A DNA stretch of 15,632 nucleotides from the NCBI GenBank assembly GCA_958439775.1, contig CAUBWQ010000004.1:1-15632 (forward strand), read 5' to 3'. This document shows, piece by piece, positions 1 to 7,288 of the stretch. A program made the translations under genes and the position numbers. Position 1 is the stretch's first letter, and each line of letters begins with the position of its first letter. Below the pieces are notes generated by a model. That model worked only from the letters and a program-made list of their open reading frames with translations, had not been told where the DNA came from and made no database searches. The DNA is from an uncultured Collinsella sp. (lineage in GTDB: Bacteria; Actinomycetota; Coriobacteriia; Coriobacteriales; Coriobacteriaceae).

Positions 1-2379
1 GAGGTCGTGCTCGATCACGACGACTGTGGCGCCCTTGGCAACGAGGCCGTCAAACACGCTCAGCAGCACCTGAACATCGAGCGGATGCAGGCCAATCGTG
101 GGCTCGTCGAATACGAATACGGCATCATCCTGCACGCGGCCCATCTCGCTCGCGAGCTTAAGGCGCTGCGCCTCGCCGCCTGAGAGCGCCGGCGTAGGCT
201 CACCGAGCGTGAGATAACCCAAGCCCAGGTCGTGCAAGGTCTGCAAGCGCGCCTGAACTTTCTTGAGCCCCACCGTAGCGTCGATAGCCTCGTCCACACT
301 CATGTCCATGAGCTGCGGCAACGTCAGCAAGCTCCCGTCCTTGCCCTCGCGATGGATATGCGAGGCGGCCTCGGCGTAGCGCGAACCACGGCATGCCGGG
401 CAGATGATCTCGACGTCGGGCAAAAACTGCACGTCGAGCGATATCGAGCCCGTGCCGTCACACGTAGGGCAGCGCAAGGCGCCGGTGTTGTAGCTAAAGG
501 CGCCCGCCTTGTAGCCGGCTGCCTTAGCCTCGGGCGTACGGGCGAAGGCGCGGCGCAGCTCGTCATGAATGTCGGCATAGGTCGCTACCGTCGAGCGTAC
601 GTTGGCGCCGATGGGCGTAGCGTCAATCAGATTTGCGCGGCCAATGCCCTCGGCATCGACCCAACGCACGTGCCCCGGCAAGCGCTCGCCAGCTGCCTGC
701 GCCTTAAGTGCAGGAATGAGCGTCTCGAGCACGAGCGTCGTCTTACCCGAACCCGAAACGCCCGTTACCGCGACAAGGCGGCCGCGCGGGATATCAACCT
801 CGAGCGGCTTGACGGTATGGATGGCATCGGTTGCCATGCGGATATGTCCCTGGTCGAACATTTCGTCGTCAGTCACCTGCGGACGCAAGCGCTTGAGCTC
901 GGCGCGCAAAAACGGCGCGATACGGCTGCCCTGCGATTGCTCGACCTCGTCTACCGTACCAGCGGCGATTACACTGCCGCCGCCTGCTCCGGCAACGGGG
1001 CCCATCTCGACCAGATAGTCGGCTTCCGCCAGTACGCGCGTATCGTGGTCGACAACAACCACGGTGTTGCCGTCATCCACCAGATCGCGCATCACGCCCA
1101 CCAAGCCGTCGACATTGGCGGGATGTAAGCCGATCGAAGGCTCGTCCAGCACATAGAGCACGCCCGTCGATCGGTTGCGCACCACGCGGGCGAGCTGAAC
1201 GCGCTGGCGCTCACCCGTGGAGAGCGTGGCACCGGCGCGGTCGAGTGAAAGGTAATCGAGACCCAGGTCGACCAGACGACGGGCCACGCTCAAAAACGAA
1301 TCGCAGATATCCGTCGCCATGGGCCGCATCTCGGGCGGCAAGGATGCGGGCACCCCGCGCACCCACTCAATCGCCTCGCCCAGCGTCATGGCCGCGGCCT
1401 GCGCCAGATTGATACCGCACACTTGGGGCTGGCGCGCAGCCTCGGAGAGACGCGTGCCGCCGCAATCGCGGCATGCTCCCTCGCGCAAAAAGCGCGCAAC
1501 GCGTTTGAGGCCCTTGTCGTCCTTAATCTTGGCGAGCGCATTCTCGACGGTATAGACGGCGTTGTAATAGGTGAAGTCGAGCGGCGTGGCACCCTCGCCG
1601 TTTTTGGGAACGTAGAGAATGTGCTTCTTAACCGCCGGGCCGTGGAACACGATGTCGCGCTCTTCAGGCGTGAGCTGGTTAAACGGCACATCGGTGCGCA
1701 CGCCCATCTCGCCAGCCACTTGCTTCATCAGATCCCACATGAGCGTACCCCAGGGAAGCACCGCGCCCTCGTTGATAGTCTTTGACTCATCGGGCACCAG
1801 GCTCGCTTCGTCCACCTCGCGCATGACACCGGTGCCGCCGCAGGTGGGACAGGCACCGCCGCTGTTAAAGGCAAGGTCCTCGGCGCTCGGCGCGTAGAAC
1901 TCGCGACCGCATGCAGGGCACGTGAGCGACAGGCCCGCAGCCACGTTAAGGCTCGGCTCCACGCGCGCCCCGCAGTGCGGACACACGTGATGGGCGCAAC
2001 GGCTAAAGAGCAGGCGCAGGCTGTTGTTGAGCTCGGTCATGGTACCAAAGGTCGAGCGCACGCCCGGCACGCTGGGGCGCTGATGCAATGCGAGCGCCGC
2101 CGGTACGTGCAATACCTCATCCACCTGGGCGTGTTCGGCCTGCGTCAGGCGACGTCGAGTATAGGTGCTGAGCGCTTCCAAGTAGCGGCGCGAACCCTCG
2201 GCATAAAGAACCCCCAGTGCCAGCGAACTCTTGCCCGAACCCGATACGCCGGCAATACCCACCAGCTTTCCCAGCGGAATATCGATATCGATGTCTTTGA
2301 GGTTATGGACGCGCGCGCCGCGTACCTCGATAGCCTGCGGGCTCATCTTCTGTTCCGTCACCTTTATCACCCTACTCAT
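1..2379 (-). CDS. uvrA: UvrA2-type excinuclease ABC subunit A-like ATPase (3' end cut by window edge)
   Basis: This is a tandem ABC ATPase of the UvrA family; UvrA proteins bind damaged DNA in the cytoplasm. The frame stays open to base 1, so the last tens of residues are missing. Visible motifs: first Walker A GVSGSGKSS (about residues 44-52), zinc motifs CPHCG (~133), CPACG (~155), CPTCGGTG (~175) and CRDCGGTR (~305), first ABC signature LSTGERQRV (~385) and Walker B LDEPSIGLHP, second Walker A GVSGSGKTT (~538), second signature LSGGEAQRLKLA (~730) and FDEPTIGLHP. Only about 20 residues lie between CPHCG and CPACG, where canonical UvrA has the roughly 110-residue UvrB-binding domain. This makes it a UvrA2/DrrC-like form, linked in other bacteria to drug or lesion tolerance rather than classical UvrABC repair. 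The first signature has Thr where LSGGE is usual. The ATG at 2379 overlaps the upstream ATPase gene but lacks a good RBS; GTG 2361 or ATG 2346, each behind a GGTGA-like site, are alternatives. Confidence 0.9.
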   Translation of the reverse strand, partial: MSRVIKVTEQKMSPQAIEVRGARVHNLKDIDIDIPLGKLVGIAGVSGSGKSSLALGVLYAEGSRRYLEALSTYTRRRLTQAEHAQVDEVLHVPAALALHQRPSVPGVRSTFGTMTELNNSLRLLFSRCAHHVCPHCGARVEPSLNVAAGLSLTCPACGREFYAPSAEDLAFNSGGACPTCGGTGVMREVDEASLVPDESKTINEGAVLPWGTLMWDLMKQVAGEMGVRTDVPFNQLTPEERDIVFHGPAVKKHILYVPKNGEGATPLDFTYYNAVYTVENALAKIKDDKGLKRVARFLREGACRDCGGTRLSEAARQPQVCGINLAQAAAMTLGEAIEWVRGVPASLPPEMRPMATDICDSFLSVARRLVDLGLDYLSLDRAGATLSTGERQRVQLARVVRNRSTGVLYVLDEPSIGLHPANVDGLVGVMRDLVDDGNTVVVVDHDTRVLAEADYLVEMGPVAGAGGGSVIAAGTVDEVEQSQGSRIAPFLRAELKRLRPQVTDDEMFDQGHIRMATDAIHTVKPLEVDIPRGRLVAVTGVSGSGKTTLVLETLIPALKAQAAGERLPGHVRWVDAEGIGRANLIDATPIGANVRSTVATYADIHDELRRAFARTPEAKAAGYKAGAFSYNTGALRCPTCDGTGSISLDVQFLPDVEIICPACRGSRYAEAASHIHREGKDGSLLTLPQLMDMSVDEAIDATVGLKKVQARLQTLHDLGLGYLTLGEPTPALSGGEAQRLKLASEMGRVQDDAVFVFDEPTIGLHPLDVQVLLSVFDGLVAKGATVVVIEHDL

Positions 2380-3490
2380 GCCATAAAACTCGATCGCGAA
2401 CGTACGCGCCCAGCATGGGCACGGCAAACCGGACGAGGCCGTATCCGGCAGCCTCGATGACGCGCTCGCGAATCAAGCTTGCGCGATATTTACTCGCCCA
2501 GCTTTGGGTACGATCGCAACGCTCAATGATATCCGCCATGCGCGTCGGCTTGCCCTCGTCAGCCGCCATGGCTTCAATAAAGAGGCGCTGTGGGCTGCGC
2601 AATCCGTAATACAGGGGCGCGTCGACCGCTTCATAGAACTCGGAGATGGCATCCGCATGGCCATCCTCGACATCGCGCTCTTCAATGACCTGCGAGTCAC
2701 GCCGAATGGCAGACCGCCACATGTAATATCCCACCAGCTGAACCATATAGGGATGCCCCATGCTCTTGTGTGCCGCAAGATCAGCCGTCCCCGCGTCAAC
2801 GTAAAGACCAGCGTTTTTGACCGTCTGGATATATGAATCGCGCACCTTGGGCAAAGAAATCGCCCCCAGCGTACGCTGCTGGGCACGCCGCAAAAACGTC
2901 ACGCTCGGCTCTTCGAGCAGATCGTCAACCATACTGGGTAAGCCGGCAAACACCAGCGCAAGACCGTGCTGGTCGCTATCGGACAAGCCCGTGGCATCCT
3001 GGTCTCCGAGCACCTGCTGATAGAGAACGGCAAGGGCCGCCAGCTCCTCGATAGACGCCGATTGTGCCTCGTCAATCGCAAACAGCATGCCTTTGCCTGG
3101 ATCGAGCTTCTTAAGGCGCTCGTTGACCAGCCCGCGCAGCGTTTCACCCTTTGCACGCGCCGCCTCGACCGACATGCGCCCGAATGATGGACCGAGTTCC
3201 ATTGACGTCGCAACGGGTTTATTCGAGCGAAGTGCATCGGCCAAGCGGTCGCATAAGCCAAGCGAAGCGGAATCGGAGACAACCGCCCATCCGCGCTCAT
3301 TGGCTAGACGTTGCAGCTCCCGCAGGAGAACCGTCTTGCCGCAACCGCGGTTTCCCGTAATGAGCATGAGCCTGCCCGGCGCTCCGGCGCCGTTATCGAG
3401 CCCTTCCTCGAAATCTTCGATGACCGACTCGCGACCGATGAGTATCGGAGGCCGCTTGCCAGCCGTGGGCTTGAAGGGATTTGGATTCAT
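2372..3490 (-). CDS. AAA+ ATP-binding protein, ORC/Cdc6-like layout with C-terminal winged helix
   Basis: A 372-residue P-loop ATPase. Seen: Walker A GNRGCGKT at residues 46-53, Walker B LFAIDEAQ with D140/E141, a sensor-1-like strand LALVFAGLPS, and an FLRRAQQR segment that may supply arginine contacts. The C-terminal ~90 residues (LRSPQRLFIEAMAADEG, then TRMADIIERC and a YGLVRFAVP strand) look like a winged helix-turn-helix. This layout matches the broad bacterial/archaeal ATPase group with ORC/Cdc6-like architecture, usually annotated only as ATP-binding protein; the cellular role is unknown. The start is fixed by GAGGAGG ending 6 bases before the ATG. The stop TAG (2372-2374) lies inside the first codons of the UvrA2-like gene, an 8-base overlap suggesting translational coupling and a shared transcript. 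A good promoter candidate sits 33 bases upstream within phased repeats. A DNA-associated role with the UvrA-like partner is inference. Confidence 0.85.
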   Translation of the reverse strand: MNPNPFKPTAGKRPPILIGRESVIEDFEEGLDNGAGAPGRLMLITGNRGCGKTVLLRELQRLANERGWAVVSDSASLGLCDRLADALRSNKPVATSMELGPSFGRMSVEAARAKGETLRGLVNERLKKLDPGKGMLFAIDEAQSASIEELAALAVLYQQVLGDQDATGLSDSDQHGLALVFAGLPSMVDDLLEEPSVTFLRRAQQRTLGAISLPKVRDSYIQTVKNAGLYVDAGTADLAAHKSMGHPYMVQLVGYYMWRSAIRRDSQVIEERDVEDGHADAISEFYEAVDAPLYYGLRSPQRLFIEAMAADEGKPTRMADIIERCDRTQSWASKYRASLIRERVIEAAGYGLVRFAVPMLGAYVRDRVLWHE

Positions 3491-3522
3491 GTCGGCCTCC
3501 TCGGATTGGCAACCCTGGTAAT

Positions 3523-3553
3523 AGTTATACCAACTTGTACCGAGTTATACCAA
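3523..3553. repeat. Two 11-bp direct repeats phased at 20 bp
   Basis: AGTTATACCAA occurs at 3523-3533 and again at 3543-3553, exactly 20 bp (about two helical turns) apart. They flank and include the likely -10 and -35 of the AAA+ ATPase gene. They could be operator half-sites on one DNA face or simply two overlapping promoter boxes. Confidence 0.6.
3524..3553 (-). promoter_or_regulatory. Candidate promoter of the AAA+/UvrA2 pair
   Basis: On the minus strand a TTGGTA -35 (3548-3553) is followed after 18 bases by a TATAAC -10 (3524-3529), which ends 33 bases before the ATG at 3490. Both boxes fall inside the two copies of an 11-bp direct repeat. Seen directly by match to sigma70 consensus; activity is inferred. 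Confidence 0.5.
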
Positions 3554-3556
3554 TAG

Positions 3557-3589
3557 CATGTGACAAAGGAACTGTCCCTTTGTCACATG
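3557..3589. repeat. 13-bp perfect inverted repeat, REP-like palindrome
   Basis: CATGTGACAAAGG (3557-3569) is perfectly complementary to 3577-3589 across a 7-base loop. The right arm supplies the final His-Met codons and the TGA stop of the EF-G-like gene. No T-run follows on the minus strand, so it is not a textbook intrinsic terminator. The form suggests a dispersed REP-type element or a transcript-end stabiliser. Confidence 0.65.
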
Positions 3590-5586
3590 TGGCCGAAAAA
3601 CTCGGCGTCTGCTGCTCGCCAGGGGCAGAAGGTGGCGGGATCGATCTTTACGTGCGCCGCGGCGGGCACGTCGTACCATTTGACCGTGTAACCGTCGCCG
3701 TGAGAGCAAAAGACCGAGTCGGGCGTGTTGGGCAGATCGGCCTCGGGCTCATAGGCGGCCGTCTCGATTACGCGCTCGGCATCATGGCAAGCCGCATAGC
3801 CGGCGAACTCCAGGTACAGATGACCGCGACCGCTCGTGTAGGCAGCCACCTCCAGCGCATAATCCTGCACTTCGGATGCCGGCACGCGACCCGCAAGCTT
3901 CGCCCGGTCGCCTGTTATCGTCGGCGGCTCGTACTCGGCACCCATACGCGTGGCATCCGAGAGCGCCCGGCCCACGCACTCCCCCGGCACCTCGAGCTCA
4001 AAGCGATACCACGGCTCCAACAGTACCGCTGCGCCGACCTCACGCGCCTGCATCAAACCCCGGCGCATCGCGCGCTACGTGGCCTGGCGAAAATCGCCGC
4101 CCTCGGTGTGTTTGGCATGCGCACGGCCGCCCGTGAGCGTAATGCACACATCGGTGATGGGCGGGCCGGTCAGCGCGCCCAGGTGATCGCGCTCCATGGC
4201 GTTGGTGAGTGCCAAACGCTGCCAGTTAAGATCGAGTTCGTCGGTCGAGGTCACGGTGCCAAACTGCACGCCCGAACCCGCTGGCAACGGCTCCAGGCGC
4301 AGATGTACCTCGGCATAGTGGCGCAGCGGCTCAAAGTGGCCCACGCCCTCGACCGGCTGCGAAATAGTCTCCTTATAGAGAATGCCGCCAGACTCAAACT
4401 CAACCGAAAGGCCAAAGCGATCGGCCAACACCCGCTGCACGACCTCGAGTTGCACGGCGCCCATCAGCTGCAAATGAATCTGCTCAAGATGAGTGTTCCA
4501 GCTTACGCCGAGCATGGGATCTTCGTCCGCCAACTCTGTCAGTGCTTTGAACACCGCGTGGACATCGTGTTCGCCCGGAAGCACCGTATAGGTGAGGACC
4601 GGAGCGATGACAGACGCATCGCCCACGGGCTCCGCGCCCAAGGCATCCCCTGGGCGAACGTGCGCAAGGCCCGTCACGGCACAAATACCGCCAGCAGCAA
4701 CTTCTTGGGCAAGCTCATACTTCTCGCCGTTATAGATGCGCACCTGGTCGACCTTCTGCTCCCATGCCTCGGCACCGGAACGTCCGTCAATCATCTGCTT
4801 GGCATGCAGCGTGCCGCCGGTCACTTTAACCCAAGCCAAGCGCTCGCCACGATCCCCGCGGCTGACACGATAGACGCGCGCGGCAAACTCAGGAAGCCAT
4901 GCCTGTTCACGCATCAGCGCGCATATGCCGTCCAGCAGCTCGTCCACGCCTTGGTCCTTGAGCGCCGAGCCGGCAAAACAGGGAAAGAGCTTGCGCTCGG
5001 CAACCATGCGCGACAGCGTTGCGACGGAAAGCTCACCCGCCTCAAGAAACTCCTCGAGCGCACCCTCGTCCAATGCAGCAGCGTCCTCCTGAACGGCACC
5101 ACCCGTCAGCAGTTCGTTGGCATCCAGGCAACCCTCGGAAAGACGTTGCCCAAGTTGTGCCAGCAAAACATCGCGGCCGGGATTCTCCAAATCGATCTTG
5201 TTGATAAAGATGAACGTCGGGATCTCATAGCGCGCAAGCAGGCGCCACAGGGTTTCGGTATGCCCCTGCACGCCGTCGTTGGCGCCCACAACCAAAATCG
5301 CGTAGTCGAGTGCGCGCAGCGTGCGCTCCGCCTCGGCCGAAAAATCAACGTGGCCGGGCGCATCCACGAGCATGACGTGGGTATCGCCGTGGTCGAGTAC
5401 AGCCTGCGACGAGAAGATCGTAATGCCACGCTCGCGCTCGATCGCGTTAGTGTCCAGATGCGAATCGCCATCGTCCACGCGGCCGCGCTTGCGAATGCGA
5501 CCCGCGTTGAACAGCATGGCCTCGGCCAACGTGGTCTTGCCGGCATCGACATGCGCCAAGATTCCAACGACCGCTTGCTTCGACAT
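3583..5586 (-). pseudogene. Tet/EF-G-like translation-factor GTPase, interrupted by in-frame TAG
   Basis: Related to EF-G and to TetM/O/W ribosomal protection proteins; family members act on the ribosome with GTP. The ATG at 5586 follows AGAGGAG with 5-base spacing. GTPase motifs: G1 AHVDAGKTTL (11-20), G2 RGITI (53-57), G3 DAPGH (75-79), G4 NKID (129-132). EF-G-like domains follow, including GGDFRQAT late in domain IV and the C-terminal motif EPEADLPNTPDSVFC. At codon 504 (4075-4077) the frame meets TAG where relatives have Tyr (FREATYRAL), one base from TAC or TAT. The same frame continues intact for 163 further codons to TGA at 3583, giving 667 residues if read through. This indicates a recent nonsense mutation, a sequencing error or recoding. 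The ATG at 4068, two codons after the TAG, could restart translation but has no RBS. The sequence resembles the chromosomal GTPase group of Clostridia and Actinobacteria more than true Tet proteins, so tetracycline resistance is not implied. Confidence 0.85.
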
Positions 5587-5646
5587 GGCTCTCCTCTTAT
5601 TGCAAGCCCATCGCACGCGGCAACGGGCACCCTCGTTCCACACTGG

Positions 5647-5675
5647 ATGATACAATTTACGGGCCGGCGGGCGAA
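5647..5675 (-). promoter_or_regulatory. Weak candidate promoter of the EF-G-like gene
   Basis: Minus strand TATCAT (5647-5652, five of six bases of the -10 consensus) lies 17 bases from TTCGCC (5670-5675, a poor -35). It sits about 60 bases before the ATG at 5586. The weak -35 keeps this tentative. Confidence 0.3.
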
Positions 5676-5831
5676 GCGGGCCCTATCCCCCGACCGAGCT
5701 CATCGCCCCGCGTTGCCGCGCGGCGATTTTCGTAGGTTCGCGCCTTGCGAAAGCCGGCACCTCCCCTTTTTGTCTGCCCTGGTTCATCTGGGACAGTAAC
5801 AACGCGAGCCTCACAACAGCGAGGAGCCACC

Positions 5832-6257
5832 ATGAAGGCATTGCTCAACGAGTTCAAGGAATTCATTAATCGCGGCAACGTGATAGACATGGCCGTCGGC
5901 GTGATTATCGGCGGCGCATTCACTACCATCGTGACCTCGCTTACCGACAACATCATCAACCCGCTTATCTCCGTGATTGCCGGCGGTAGCGCCACCGAGA
6001 TCTCGGGGTTGGTGGTGCCGGGCACCAATATCGACTTTGGCGCCTTTATCGGTGCATGCATCAACTTTTTGATTGTGGCGGCGATCGTCTTTGCCATCGT
6101 CAAGGCCTTCAACAAGGCACAGGAGATTGGCGACAGGCTCGCCGGTGCCACCACCGAGGAAGCCGCACCGGCGCCCGTCTGCCCGTATTGTCTGGAAGAG
6201 GTGCACGAAGGCGCGACCAAGTGTTGTCACTGCGGAAGTGAGCTGCCCAGGGAATAG
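5832..6257 (+). CDS. mscL: Large-conductance mechanosensitive channel MscL with C-terminal zinc ribbon
   Basis: MscL is a homopentameric inner-membrane channel that opens under high membrane tension and releases solutes during hypo-osmotic shock. The 141-residue protein begins with the family signature (KEFINRGNVIDMAVGVIIG). TM1 spans about residues 16-40, a periplasmic loop follows, and TM2 covers about 69-93, then a cytoplasmic helix (KAQEIGDRL). The ATG at 5832 is preceded by GAGGAG at 7-base spacing; an in-frame ATG at 5745 would add 29 residues that do not look like MscL. After an Ala/Pro linker the tail carries C117-x2-C120 and C131-x2-C134, a short zinc ribbon absent from E. coli MscL. 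The ribbon's role is unknown. It is transcribed alone and converges on the acetyltransferase gene across a shared terminator. Confidence 0.95.
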   Translation: MKALLNEFKEFINRGNVIDMAVGVIIGGAFTTIVTSLTDNIINPLISVIAGGSATEISGLVVPGTNIDFGAFIGACINFLIVAAIVFAIVKAFNKAQEIGDRLAGATTEEAAPAPVCPYCLEEVHEGATKCCHCGSELPRE

Positions 6258-6320
6258 TCGCGTAGACACAGCACTATCAACCACACGGCAAGCACCCCAG
6301 GCGCCGCAATTAACTAAATT

Positions 6321-6338
6321 TGGCCCCGTTTGGGGCCA
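6321..6338. terminator. Bidirectional intrinsic terminator between mscL and the acetyltransferase
   Basis: TGGCCCC (6321-6327) pairs perfectly with GGGGCCA (6332-6338) around GTTT. An A/T-rich flank on each side (AAATT before, TTTG after) gives short U-tracts in both directions, suiting two convergent genes. Confidence 0.7.
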
Positions 6339-6377
6339 TTTGTCGTTCGAGTGAATTGTTGCCGTGAGGCCCGGCTT

Positions 6378-6869
6378 TTACGCCTCGCGCAGCCAATCGA
6401 ACGCGACGCGCGGCGTACCGTCCGACACATATACGATACCGGCGCGCTTAAACCCGGCCTTGGCAATGGCTCCCTGCATGGGCAGGTTGTCCTGATGCGT
6501 GTCGATACGCAGGTGATCGGCACGCTCTTTGGCAAAGGCAAACATCGCAGCCGCGATACCGTGTACGGCGCCATCGGACGCCACACGGTGCAGCACGGCG
6601 TACGGAGTGTCACTGCGCCATTGACCATCCTCAATTACGTCATAGCACCCGTCCGGGCCCGGTAAAAAGGCAAACGTCGCTACCACGCGACCGTCGACTT
6701 CGCACACATAGCTGCCACCGGCGGCGATATCGGCAGCCAGCTGCTCGGCAGAAGGCGTGCCCTCGGGCCATTGCGTGGCGTTGCCATGCGCGCGCATAAA
6801 GGCGCGGGCAGCGTCGTAGATAGCCATGACGGCGGGAATGTCGGTATCGAGGGTTTTTCTGATCATCAC
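6378..6869 (-). CDS. GNAT family N-acetyltransferase
   Basis: A 162-163-residue single-domain GNAT protein, expected to move an acetyl group from acetyl-CoA to an unidentified amine substrate. Seen: an N-terminal IRKTLDTDIPAVMAIYDAAR segment typical of GNAT beta1-alpha1, the central strand pair SYVCEVDGRVVATFAFLPG, an acetyl-CoA-binding region around GIAAAMFAFAKERADHLRIDT, and the C-terminal motif NLPMQGAIAKAGFKRAGIVYV, which matches the GNAT motif B pattern (N..m...y.k.GF). Either GTG at 6869 (7 bases after a weak GAGG) or the adjacent ATG at 6866 is the start. It is divergent from the small cysteine-rich gene across a segment with an inverted repeat, and its end shares a terminator with mscL. 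The substrate cannot be named from sequence. Confidence 0.88.
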   Translation of the reverse strand: MMIRKTLDTDIPAVMAIYDAARAFMRAHGNATQWPEGTPSAEQLAADIAAGGSYVCEVDGRVVATFAFLPGPDGCYDVIEDGQWRSDTPYAVLHRVASDGAVHGIAAAMFAFAKERADHLRIDTHQDNLPMQGAIAKAGFKRAGIVYVSDGTPRVAFDWLREA

Positions 6870-6889
6870 GCGGCGGCCTCACGTTTATT

Positions 6890-6917
6890 GGTATCACTTT
6901 GATTGAGCAATGATACC
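6890..6917. promoter_or_regulatory. Inverted repeat in a divergent intergenic region
   Basis: GGTATCA (6890-6896) and TGATACC (6911-6917) are perfect inverted arms 14 bases apart. They lie between the acetyltransferase start (6866/6869) and the small gene start (6944), the expected place for an operator serving both directions. The protein that would bind is unknown. Confidence 0.35.
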
Positions 6918-6943
6918 AGCGTTTGAAGAGGGGCGCGAAGCAG

Positions 6944-7240
6944 ATGGGAAGCAAAAAGCGAGCCGCCTGGTCAAAGGCCAAAAGCGAGTTTTTGGGCGCT
7001 GCCACCGGCGGCGATATGAGCGACCTGTTTGCGCGCGAGGACGAGCGTCGCGACGCCTTGGACGCCGAGCGCGATGAGGCTTGGCGCTACAAATCGTGTG
7101 AGCGCAAAAACCGTTACGACACGCGCGCCGAGGCCGAGGCAGTTATGGCTGACTGCGAAAACCGCGGACGCCGCGGGCTGGCCTGCTACAGATGCGAATA
7201 CTGCGGTGGCTGGCACCTGACATCGCACCCTTGGAAATAG
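6944..7240 (+). CDS. Small hypothetical protein with C-terminal zinc-binding motif
   Basis: A 98-residue, charged, soluble protein. The first half is rich in Lys, Arg, Glu and Asp (REDERRDALDAERDEAWRY). The second half has C52, then NRYDTRAEAEAVM, then YRCEYCGGWHLTS with C84-x2-C87 and H91. That pattern (Cys, Y-x-T-x-x-E-A, then C-x2-C-x2-WHLT) recurs in small actinobacterial and phage-linked proteins and probably binds one zinc ion; the function is unknown. The ATG at 6944 is chosen because AGAGGGG lies 10 bases upstream; an upstream TTG at 6923 would add seven residues and place that site inside the gene. It converges on the rRNA methyltransferase gene 48 bases downstream. Existence of the gene is likely; any role is open. 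Confidence 0.75.
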   Translation: MGSKKRAAWSKAKSEFLGAATGGDMSDLFAREDERRDALDAERDEAWRYKSCERKNRYDTRAEAEAVMADCENRGRRGLACYRCEYCGGWHLTSHPWK

Positions 7241-7288
7241 GCCCCGCATCGGCACGGCACTGACGGAGCGCCAACCATCGCACGCAAG

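Noticed and set aside
232..1128. Plus-strand open frame of 298 codons
   Set aside because: Antisense to the UvrA2-like gene, whose ATPase and zinc motifs are clear on the minus strand.
3583..5586. Tetracycline resistance by ribosomal protection
   Set aside because: The C-terminal motifs (GGDFRQAT, PNTPDSVFC) fit the chromosomal GTPase group rather than TetM/O/W, and the gene is interrupted by a stop codon.
5587..5655. 23-residue N-terminal extension of the EF-G-like protein
   Set aside because: The family starts at MSKQAVVGILAHVDAGK, and AGAGGAG precedes the ATG at 5586.
3481..5799. Long plus-strand open frame of 772 codons antisense to the GTPase gene
   Set aside because: It is the mirror of a GC-biased coding region; it has no RBS, a composition full of Arg, His and Leu, and no recognisable domain, while the minus strand encodes a clear EF-G-like protein.
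5745..5831. 29-residue N-terminal extension of MscL
   Set aside because: The extension has no family similarity, and a GAGGAG site sits correctly before the ATG at 5832.
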